From positions 1-64,000 of the forward strand of contig CALOAX010000006.1 in the NCBI GenBank assembly GCA_942491485.1: a DNA stretch of 64,000 nucleotides, written 5' to 3'. The position numbers and the translations under genes were made by a program. Within the stretch, counting starts at the first letter, position 1; each line of letters begins with the position of its first letter. The notes beneath the pieces were generated by a model that ran no database searches, had not been told where the DNA came from, and saw only the letters and a program-made list of their open reading frames with translations. Of this stretch, positions 1 to 6,205 are shown one piece after another. Origin of the DNA: Desulfoluna sp942491485 (GTDB lineage Bacteria; Desulfobacterota; Desulfobacteria; Desulfobacterales; Desulfolunaceae).

Positions 1-989
1 ACCAGTTGAGCCATTATTATTCAGACGAACTAAAGTCGTCCATGATTCAAAAGATGATGCCAAGCATGCCTGTCCGGAGACTGGCCGAAGAGACAGGAAT
101 TACAGACAGCACGTTGTATACATGGCGGAAACGGGCCCTATATCCAAGGGAGTAATTGTGCCGGGAACAGGCAATAAACCGGACAAATGGAGTTCGAAGA
201 GAAATTTGCAGCTGTATTGGAAACAGCCACACTGAATGAATCCGAACCATTTGAGTATTGTCGAAAAAAAAGGCCTTTACCCGGAACAAGTTACCGAATG
301 GAAGACGGCCTGTTTAAAGGCTAATTCATCACCAGTCGACCATCGGAAAGCTCTTTCTGAAGACCGAAAGCGGGACAAGAAAGCAATCAAAAGCTTAACC
401 AAGGAACTGAAACGTAAGGACAAGGCCCTGGCTGAAACAGCGGCTTTGCTGGTGCTGAGAAAAAAGGCCCAAGCGATCTGGGGGGATCCCGAGGACGACT
501 GATTACACTCCCAGATCGCATTGAAGCAGTTCGCGTCATCCAAGAAGCCGTCGATGCAGGGGCTGATTATCCAAGGCATGTCAAGAGCTTGGGGTCTCAT
601 CGAGAACTATTCAACGGTGGAATCAACCTTCCGGTTCTCTTCAGAAAGACAAGAGAAAGGATGCACTCAGGGCCGTCACCGGCAAACATGATGACGAAAA
701 AGAACAGCTCGAAATTTTGCAGTTTCTAACCAAAAACGGTTCCAAAGTGTTCCCGCTTCAGATTGTCCCAACTCTTCTGGATGAAGGAACCTACATTGCT
801 TCAGTATCCACTTTTTACAGGGTCTTGCGTAAAGCTGGGCAACTTGCCCGGCGAGGGCGTGCTGTATCGGCTCCAAAGGAAAGCTCACCTCGTATGCTGC
901 AACAGGCCCAAATCAGGTTTGGAGCTGGGATATTACCTATTTGCCCACGCCCATCAGAGGACAACACTTTTATCTGTACATGGTGGAGG
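1..989 (+). pseudogene. Decayed partial IS3-family transposase copy
   Basis: This stretch aligns base for base with 1061-2050 of the intact element that follows, but carries many single-base indels, a 6-base deletion near position 60, an A-tract one or two bases longer at about 253-260, and scattered transitions, so neither OrfA nor OrfB is open. Homology stops at about 989, inside the OrfB catalytic domain, a few bases before the inverted repeat of the next copy. The left end lies outside the window. The mixture of transitions and indels argues for genuine decay rather than only poor sequence, although the window edge falls inside the repeat. Confidence 0.85.
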
Positions 990-1065
990 CCCCCCCTGTG
1001 TCAGGATAGTTGTCGCTTCGTTTGAAAAAATCAATTAGAGTGCGGGGCGATTGTGAGAGAACCAG

Positions 1066-1565
1066 TTGAGCCATTATTATTCAGACGAACTAAAGTCGTC
1101 CATGATTCAAAAGATGATGCCCCCTTCAAGCATGCCTGTCCGGAGACTGGCCGAAGAGACAGGAATTACAGACAGCACGTTGTATACATGGCGGAAACGG
1201 GCCCTATCCAAAGGAGTAATTGTGCCGGGAACAGGCAATAAACCGGACAAATGGAGTTCGGAAGAGAAATTTGCAGTTGTATTGGAAACAGCCACACTGA
1301 ATGAATCCGAACTATCGGAGTATTGTCGAAAAAAGGCCTTTACCCGGAACAAGTTACCGAATGGAAGACGGCCTGTTTAAAGGCTAATTCATCACCAGTC
1401 GACCATCGGAAAGCTCTTTCTGAAGACCGAAAGCGGGACAAGAAAGCAATCAAAAGCTTAACCAAGGAACTGAAACGTAAGGACAAGGCCCTGGCTGAAA
1501 CAGCGGCTTTGCTGGTGCTGAGAAAAAAGGCCCAGGCGATCTGGGGGGATCCCGAGGACGACTGA
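1066..1565 (+). CDS. IS3 transposase OrfA, read through a -1 shift
   Basis: OrfA is the DNA-binding half of an IS3 transposase. The first frame opens at a TTG (1066) and encodes an HTH ending in TDSTLYTWRKRA. It would stop at 1380. The expected continuation (a KKGLYPEQVTEW-type motif, then a Lys/Glu-rich leucine-zipper-like helix ending GDPEDD) lies one base back and is open to 1565. The switch falls at A-AAA-AAG (1329-1335), a -1 slippery heptamer in correct register. Alternatively a base was lost from an A7 run; the neighbouring copy has A8. Which of the two applies cannot be decided from sequence. Confidence 0.7.
1329..1335 (+). other. Slippery heptamer AAAAAAG within OrfA
   Basis: Codons here are CGA AAA AAG, which puts A-AAA-AAG in the register used for programmed -1 frameshifting. 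A -1 slip restores the conserved OrfA frame. The homologous tract in the decayed copy has two more A residues, so ordinary homopolymer length change is the competing explanation. Confidence 0.5.
1523..1529 (+). other. OrfA-OrfB -1 frameshift heptamer AAAAAAG
   Basis: In the second OrfA frame the codons are AGA AAA AAG, so the heptamer A-AAA-AAG sits in canonical register. Slipping back one base gives an open frame that passes the OrfA stop at 1563-1565 and continues into OrfB, producing the OrfAB fusion transposase typical of IS3 elements. Confidence 0.7.
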
Positions 1566-2638
1566 TTACACTCCCAGATCGCATTGAAGCAGTTCGCGTC
1601 ATCCAAGAAGCCGTCGATGCAGGGGCTCGATTATCCAAGGCATGTCAAGAGCTTGGGGTCTCATCGAGAACTATTCAACGGTGGAATCAACCTTCCGGTT
1701 CTCTTCAGAAAGACAAGAGAAAGGATGCACTCAGGCCGTCACCGGCAAACATGATGACGGAAAAAGAACAGCTCGAAATTCTTGCAGTTTCTAACCAAAA
1801 ACGGTTCCAAAGTATGCCTCCAAGCCAGATTGTCCCAACTCTTCTGGATGAAGGAACCTACATTGCTTCAGTATCCACTTTTTACAGGGTCTTGCGTAAA
1901 GCTGGGCAACTTGCCCGGCGAGGGCGTGCTGTATCGGCTCCGAAACGGAAGCCCACCTCATATGCTGCTACAGGTCCAAATCAAGTTTGGAGCTGGGATA
2001 TCACCTATTTGCCGACGCCCATCAGAGGACAACACTTTTATCTGTACATGGTGGAGGACATCTTCAGCCGTATGATTGTCTCTTGGGAAATCCATGGTAC
2101 TGAATCAGCAGACCATGCTGCTGAAATGATACAAAAAGCATGTTTAAAGCATGGAATATACAACCAAGATACGCCACTGATCCTTCACTCGGATAACGGC
2201 AGCCCTATGAAAGGGGCCACTATGCTTGCGACCTTGCAACGGCTTGGAGTGGTTCCCTCCTTCAGCAGGCCTCGGGTCAGTGATGACAACCCCTACTCAG
2301 AGTCCCTGTTCAGGACTATGAAGTACCGTCCTGACTACCCCTCAAAGCCGTTCAAAACACTTATAGATGCACGAAGCTGGGCGAACAGTTTTGTGTGTTG
2401 GTACAACTACAAGCACAAGCATAGCAGCCTTAAATTTGTTACACCTGTTCAGAGGCATTTGGGTGTTGCTGACGCTATTCTTGAGGCCAGGAGTATAAAG
2501 ATGCGGCAAGCCAAAGCTCGCCATCCAGAGCGCTGGGGAAGCCGGAAAACACGGGATTGGACACTGCCCACTGAGGTTTGGTTGAACCCTGATAAAAAGA
2601 CCTTACCGTTGGGTAACAAAACTGCATTAGCTGCTTAA
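1565..2638 (+). CDS. IS3 transposase OrfB (DDE catalytic subunit)
   Basis: OrfB is the integrase-like catalytic half of the transposase. The frame is open from the overlap TGATT at the OrfA stop and begins with an HTH-like segment containing SKACQELGVSSRTIQRW. The catalytic core follows: first Asp in VWSWDITYLP, second Asp in ILHSDNGSPM, and the Glu in NPYSESLFRTMKY, 35 residues after the second Asp as in the DDE rve fold. The first ATG is only at 1751, so OrfB is probably made mainly as an OrfAB frameshift product; an ATT at 1565 is another possible start. Both catalytic Asp, the Glu and the C-terminal motif are intact, so the element may be active. Confidence 0.85.
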   Translation: MTLPDRIEAVRVIQEAVDAGARLSKACQELGVSSRTIQRWNQPSGSLQKDKRKDALRPSPANMMTEKEQLEILAVSNQKRFQSMPPSQIVPTLLDEGTYIASVSTFYRVLRKAGQLARRGRAVSAPKRKPTSYAATGPNQVWSWDITYLPTPIRGQHFYLYMVEDIFSRMIVSWEIHGTESADHAAEMIQKACLKHGIYNQDTPLILHSDNGSPMKGATMLATLQRLGVVPSFSRPRVSDDNPYSESLFRTMKYRPDYPSKPFKTLIDARSWANSFVCWYNYKHKHSSLKFVTPVQRHLGVADAILEARSIKMRQAKARHPERWGSRKTRDWTLPTEVWLNPDKKTLPLGNKTALAA

Positions 2639-2664
2639 TCGCTGAGGCGACAACTTCATTGACA

Positions 2665-2829
2665 ACCACCGAATCCGACAAGGAGCGCGGGCTTGATGAA
2701 ATCTCCAAACTCAAGGTGACGGTAAATGAGTTGAAAGAAACGTTGAACCAGAAAAGTGCTGATTTAAAACAGGCAGAAAATAAGGCAGAGGATGCCGCTC
2801 AACTGACCGCGACCACGCCCGGCACATAA
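2665..2829 (+). pseudogene. C-terminal fragment of a coiled-coil gene cut by the IS
   Basis: Immediately after the IS end an open frame runs 54 codons to TAA at 2827-2829. It contains regularly spaced Leu/Val heptads (ISKLKVTVNELKETLNQKSA) and a low-complexity tail, as in the end of a coiled-coil protein. It has no start of its own, and no matching 5' part is visible on the other side. It is read as the tail of a gene disrupted by the IS. The function is unknown. Confidence 0.55.
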
Positions 2830-2858
2830 AGCATCAAGCGTAACCGGGCACATTGAGG

Positions 2859-2875
2859 GAAGCCTTCGGGCTTTC
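2859..2875 (+). terminator. Weak hairpin after the coiled-coil fragment
   Basis: GAAGCC-TTCG-GGCTTT can fold into a short stem with a UUCG loop about 30 bases after the fragment's stop codon. No U-run follows, so this is a weak terminator candidate. Confidence 0.25.
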
Positions 2876-2927
2876 AGGGGAGGGCACCTGAAAACCTGAA
2901 GGCAGAACCATGTTGCCCTAAGCCGGG

Positions 2928-2983
2928 TATTTCACGAGTCGGGTGCGCTTACATGCAAGGCATCAGAGCTGCAGATGTAGTGG
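2928..2983 (+). repeat. 56-bp direct repeat, left copy
   Basis: This segment begins TATTTCA-C-GAGTCGGGTGCGC and recurs with about seven mismatches at 4052-4107. The two copies flank the Cdd1/ecotin-1 gene pair. It is unrelated to the dispersed GCCTCC family. Confidence 0.75.
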
Positions 2984-3041
2984 TTTACCTCAACGTTCTG
3001 ATAACACAGCAGATGAGTGCGCCCGGATCGCCGTATACATT

Positions 3042-3335
3042 TTACCCCTGTTGATATCGGGCCACCCGCGTTTTCCGTTCCTCGGTGAAGGCCCACCAGG
3101 GAAGCGGCTCGCCGCCCTCCATAAAATGGACCACGGAAATAAAGACATCGATCACACAGGGGTCGTGCCGCATTCCCGTCTTTTCGCACAGCGTTTCGTA
3201 GAGTTCATAGGGATCTTTCCCTATCAGCTGCTTCGGATGATCAATACCGGTAATGTGAAGATCCGCCGCCATGGCTTTGCCAATGTTGGGGAGCGCATCG
3301 AGCCGCGAGACTGTCTCTCTGTTCGGATTTTTCAT
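3042..3335 (-). CDS. Cdd1-like helix-hairpin-helix protein
   Basis: The product is a 97-residue soluble protein that resembles the 'pathogenicity locus' Cdd1 family. Residues 10-25 (SRLDALPNIGKAMAADL) form a helix-hairpin-helix-type DNA-contact motif. DPYELYETLCEKTG and the C-terminal VIDVFISVVHFMEGG with PLPWWAFTEERK are typical family blocks. The start is ATG at 3335 just before KNPNRETV; upstream codons belong to the ecotin gene in another frame. It lies 4 bp downstream of ecotin 1 and is probably cotranscribed. The family's role is not established; nucleic-acid binding is inferred from the HhH motif. Confidence 0.8.
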   Translation of the reverse strand: MKNPNRETVSRLDALPNIGKAMAADLHITGIDHPKQLIGKDPYELYETLCEKTGMRHDPCVIDVFISVVHFMEGGEPLPWWAFTEERKTRVARYQQG

Positions 3336-3339
3336 CCAA

Positions 3340-3825
3340 CTACCCCTTCTCAGCCGACTCCATCGTATCTGAGGCTTTCCAGATCCGATACCTGATTTCA
3401 AAGCCCTTCGGCGCGTAAACAACAATGGGCAGGCGGCTGTTGTACCGGACTTTAAGGGGCTGGCCTGAGACAAAGGCCTCGACCATGGGAGCCCCTTCCG
3501 GCGGTGCCATCAAGGTCCCCATGGCCTGGGAAGACCCGGTCACCTCGTAGTAGGTGTAGCCCCATCCTTTCAAGGGGCGCGGCTCAATCACACTGCCGAG
3601 CCGCATGATGTTGACCCCGTCGGTCATCATCATCTTCCCTGCAATCAGCTCAACCATAAACCCCTCATCTTCGCCCCGGGCCTTTTCGGGCAGCACAATC
3701 ACAAAACGCTCCACCCCCTCCATTGCCGGAGGAAATGCCTTCAATTCCGCATGACTCGCACAAGAGGCTGTCCCACCGATGGTGAGCAACCCCATCACCA
3801 ACAACATCATAACTGTTTTTTTCAT
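3340..3825 (-). CDS. eco: Ecotin-family serine protease inhibitor, paralog 1 (P1 Leu)
   Basis: This is a 161-residue exported protein: a hydrophobic signal sequence (residues 1-22) followed by an ecotin fold. Family landmarks are LKAFPPAMEGVERFVI, DGVNIMRLG, LKGWGYTYYEV, KVRYNSRLPIVVYAPKG and the C-terminal YRIWKA. Aligning the reactive loop to E. coli ecotin (P1 Met84) places Leu105 at P1 in GTLMAPPEG. Both Cys residues of the disulfide that braces this loop in E. coli are absent. Ecotins act in the periplasm as dimers against trypsin-fold proteases; Leu at P1 predicts chymotrypsin- or elastase-like targets. It precedes the Cdd1 gene. A second ecotin lies at 4871-5365. Confidence 0.9.
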   Translation of the reverse strand: MKKTVMMLLVMGLLTIGGTASCASHAELKAFPPAMEGVERFVIVLPEKARGEDEGFMVELIAGKMMMTDGVNIMRLGSVIEPRPLKGWGYTYYEVTGSSQAMGTLMAPPEGAPMVEAFVSGQPLKVRYNSRLPIVVYAPKGFEIRYRIWKASDTMESAEKG

Positions 3826-3939
3826 CTCTGGTGCACTCCTCTATTTTGGGGTTCATGGACGTCACACTCAAATGCACAGCGTACAAGATATCTTTAAGGG
3901 TATCGAGAAAAATGAGCGAAAAAGCAACAAGGGAGCTGG

Positions 3940-4030
3940 CCTCCGGCGGCGAGGTGAGCCACCTATAAAGCGTATGACTGCTGCGCTTTGCCCCTCGTTC
4001 CTCGGGTCAAATCGCAACGGCATTTGATTT
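3940..4030 (+). repeat. Dispersed structured repeat, arm A (+)
   Basis: T at 3940, S1 GAGGTG/CACCT, and a shortened S2 with the constant loop TCGTTCCTC around 3996. A right-hand terminus GCCGGAGGC occurs at 4153-4161, followed by AGCTGAATAGTTAC, a 14-mer seen next to several other copies. Confidence 0.8.
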
Positions 4031-4051
4031 GAAATGTAGGTTTAGTAAGGA

Positions 4052-4107
4052 TATTTCATGAGTCGGGTGCGCGTATATGCAAGGCATCGGAGCTGCAGAG
4101 ATAGGGG
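4052..4107 (+). repeat. 56-bp direct repeat, right copy
   Basis: This is the partner of 2928-2983, in the same orientation about 1.12 kb apart. It shares GAGTCGGGTGCGC, ATGCAAGGCATC and GAGCTGCAGA. Confidence 0.75.
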
Positions 4108-4245
4108 GCTGCAATCGAGACGTTTGTGCGGAGCTTTTTTCAAAAAGCGACCCGCCGGAGGCATAGCTGAATAGTTACCTTTTGTTTTCCTTCGTGCGCT
4201 TCGTGGTTCATAAGGCTTCCTTTCAATGGAATACCCCTGGCGGCC

Positions 4246-4425
4246 TCATGCCCCACCTTGAACGCATCGCCCTGCGTCTTGTCGCATGAGGCGCTTTAGC
4301 TCACGTTCGAGAAGCTCTTCGCGCTTGCGATACAAATCCGACAACTTTAATGAGCAGTCAATACAAAGAGGATCTCCATTACAATCCTGAACAGCGGGCT
4401 CTGAGCAGTGATTACATGGTCTCAT
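4246..4425 (-). CDS. 59-residue zinc-finger-like protein
   Basis: A short gene supported by composition and signals. AGAGG lies 9 bases before ATG (4425). The product opens with MRPCNHCSEPAVQDC, then a second Cys pair CIDC, giving C4-x2-C7 and C21-x2-C24, a plausible single zinc site. A strongly charged helix (DLYRKREELLERELKR) follows. The gene stands alone between two dispersed repeats and the ecotin genes, on the same strand. Function unknown; a small zinc-stabilised adaptor or nucleic-acid-binding protein is possible. Confidence 0.65.
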   Translation of the reverse strand: MRPCNHCSEPAVQDCNGDPLCIDCSLKLSDLYRKREELLERELKRLMRQDAGRCVQGGA

Positions 4426-4580
4426 AGGTTCCTCTATTTAATTTTGGGTGGTTAGAAGGCGCAGAGTGCGCACCTTCGGTATCATGACACCAATAACAAG
4501 GAAAACGCCTGAAACGATCGCTTTACATCACCCGAGACGGGGCATATGACATCCCATGCTTTTCAGCATGATTGAAAAAC

Positions 4581-4636
4581 GCCTCCGGCGACCCTGCCGG
4601 GGCCAAATTTTTGAAAAGTTTGACAAACAGGTTTTG
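4581..4636 (+). repeat. Dispersed repeat, arm B (+)
   Basis: T variant GCCTCCGGCGACC, then the palindrome AAATTTTTGAAAAGTTTG and ACAAACAGGTTTT. It pairs with the inverted arm A ending at 4843, giving a unit of about 263 bp bounded by inverted termini. Confidence 0.85.
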
Positions 4637-4750
4637 CTAACGAAAAACGAAATTCAGATTGATTCACCCCAAGAGGATTCTTTGGGTGCAACACAATGGC
4701 AGGACGGCTTACGTATGGTAACACACCATAAAGATTTTGTAGAAGATCAC

Positions 4751-4843
4751 CCCGTCAGCGAATGTGATCAGACCGAGGAACGAGGGCTCGGAGCATTCGC
4801 AAACCTGGGGTCCAGGGGCTGAGCCCCTGGCCGCCGGAGGCAG
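4751..4843 (-). repeat. Dispersed repeat, arm A (-)
   Basis: S2 is closed by GCGAATG/CATTCGC around GAGGAACGA. S1 is the perfect hairpin CCAGGGGC-TGA-GCCCCTGG (4812-4830). T ends at 4843, 27 bp from the ecotin 2 stop. Confidence 0.85.
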
Positions 4844-4870
4844 GCTTTTTTTACTGAGGTATTCTGCAAG

Positions 4871-5365
4871 CTATCGTTTCTCTGCCACTTCAGCCTCATC
4901 AAGCGCTTCGGCTCCCTTCCAGGTACGAGACCTGACCTCGTACTCCTTGGGCGCGTAGACCACAATCGGATCGGCGCTGTTGTACGGGACCTTCAGGGAA
5001 GGGGCCGAGACAAACCGCTCTTCCTTCAGAGCCCCTTCTGGCGTAGCCATCCGTGTGCTCACCACCTCCGAAGGCCCCGTCACCTCGTAATAGGCACTCT
5101 CTTTGCCTTCAAGGGAGCGTGGTTCGATCACACTGGCAAGACGCACCTCGTTGACCCCGTCTGTCAACATCGTCTTGCCCACGATAATCTCCACCACCAT
5201 GGCATCTTCGTCTGCTTTCGACTTTTCCGGAAGAAACACAGCAAAGCGTTCAACACCCGCCTTTGCATTAGGGTAGGCCTTCATCTCCATGTCTTTTGAC
5301 ACAAGGGCAAAAAGTCCAAACGTCAGCAAGTTAAAGACCGAAAATATCACCAGTATTTTAGTCAT
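4871..5365 (-). CDS. eco: Ecotin-family serine protease inhibitor, paralog 2 (P1 Arg)
   Basis: The product is 164 residues with an N-terminal hydrophobic export segment (residues 4-22) and an ecotin fold: MKAYPNAKAGVERFAVFLPE, DGVNEVRLASVIEPRSLEG, VPYNSADPIVVYAPKEY, RTWKGAE. The reactive loop VVSTRMATPEG aligns Arg105 with the E. coli P1 Met84, so trypsin-like proteases are the predicted targets, unlike the Leu paralog at 3340-3825. The disulfide cysteines are again missing, and the conserved WGY of the family is replaced by KES. Start ATG at 5365 follows GGAGAGAGACGAAGG. The two paralogs look like a diverged duplication aimed at different proteases. Confidence 0.9.
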   Translation of the reverse strand: MTKILVIFSVFNLLTFGLFALVSKDMEMKAYPNAKAGVERFAVFLPEKSKADEDAMVVEIIVGKTMLTDGVNEVRLASVIEPRSLEGKESAYYEVTGPSEVVSTRMATPEGALKEERFVSAPSLKVPYNSADPIVVYAPKEYEVRSRTWKGAEALDEAEVAEKR

Positions 5366-5435
5366 CCTTCGTCTCTCTCCTTTGGAATGGACGCCAAGTT
5401 CGCGAATGCTCTGTTTTTCTTCAGGACGTCCTTGC

Positions 5436-5888
5436 TCAATCCACGTTCAACAATGAAAACCCCGATGCGGCATCGGGAAGCCTGGCGCCCCGCTCCCCTT
5501 GAAGCTCAATGATCACCACCTCCATGTAGAGCCAGACCACAACCCCATTTCGCGCACACCCGGTGACGGCGTGGCCTTCCCGGCCGCAGGTGATGTGCAG
5601 GTGAAGAACAGGCGTCCCCGTTTCATCGGGAAAAAGGGTCCCCACACCAGCCGACTCATGCACCCCGTCAAGAAAATGGGTATTGATGGGCTTGCCGGCG
5701 GTAAAATTATCACCGTTCCCCGGGCCAGTGATGAGCTCGCTGTTTGACTCGGCCCCACCCAGGGTGAACACCACGCCACGGGACACCCCCAGCTCCTTTG
5801 CAAAGGCTTCAATCTGTTCGTGCAGCACCTCTCCCTGATCCAGGCGAAGGACAAAGGTTCGGCCTGTTCGTGTTTCCATGTATTTCAT
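5436..5888 (-). CDS. PPC/DUF296 domain protein
   Basis: The product is a 150-residue protein consisting of one PPC (DUF296) domain. Diagnostic parts are the N-terminal RTFVLRLDQGEVLHEQIEAFAKE, GVVFTLGGAESNSELITGPG and the metal-site-like HLHITCGREGHAVTGC. Bacterial members are trimeric; in plants the domain is found in AT-hook proteins, and the bacterial function is unsettled (DNA-binding or small-molecule roles are proposed). ATG at 5888 is preferred to a GTG four codons upstream because the purine-rich AAGGAGTGAGGG precedes the ATG at a usable distance. A solitary gene downstream of a dispersed repeat. Confidence 0.85.
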   Translation of the reverse strand: MKYMETRTGRTFVLRLDQGEVLHEQIEAFAKELGVSRGVVFTLGGAESNSELITGPGNGDNFTAGKPINTHFLDGVHESAGVGTLFPDETGTPVLHLHITCGREGHAVTGCARNGVVVWLYMEVVIIELQGERGARLPDAASGFSLLNVD

Positions 5889-5985
5889 CGCATCCCTCAC
5901 TCCTTAGGATTCCTTGCTGAAACAATTCACTCGATTCTATGTGCTTACGGCTCTCAATGGAAGAGTAAAAAGAGAAAAAAACGAT

Positions 5986-6041
5986 GCCTCCGGCGGCCCT
6001 GCCGGGAGCCAAATTTTTGAAAAGTTTGACAAACAGGTTTT
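5986..6041 (+). repeat. Dispersed repeat, arm B (+)
   Basis: T followed by CCTGCCGGGAGCC, a TTTTTGAAAA palindrome and GACAAACAGGTTTT. It pairs with a degenerate inverted arm A at 6064-6125. Confidence 0.85.
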
Positions 6042-6063
6042 AGTCCGTGATTTCCGATATTCC

Positions 6064-6125
6064 ACAAATCAAATGCGGATGTGATTTGGCCCGAGGAACG
6101 AGGGTACGGCATATTCGCCACCCCG
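6064..6125 (-). repeat. Dispersed repeat, degenerate arm A (-)
   Basis: GCGGATGTGATTTGGCCC-GAGGAACGA-GGG forms one side of S2. The other side is altered, and no T remains at the right end. Confidence 0.55.
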
Positions 6126-6205
6126 GGTTGATAAATCTGACCTGTTTCTGTATGGTCTCATCACTCCGCAACCATTCCAACGTATCGATTTATTTTGAGG
6201 TTACC

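Larger units (their letters stand above)
999..2664 (+). mobile_element. IS3-family insertion sequence, apparently complete
   Basis: The ends are imperfect inverted repeats. The left end reads TGTCAGGATAGTTGTCGC from 999. The right end, read inward from 2664, gives TGTCAATGAAGTTGTCGC, so TGTCA and AGTTGTCGC are shared. Between them lie two overlapping transposase frames ordered OrfA then OrfB, in successive -1 phases, as expected of IS3. The bases next to the two ends (CTG before, ACC after) do not form a target duplication. That suggests rearrangement with the decayed copy to the left. The element interrupts a coiled-coil gene whose tail continues at 2665. Confidence 0.85.
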
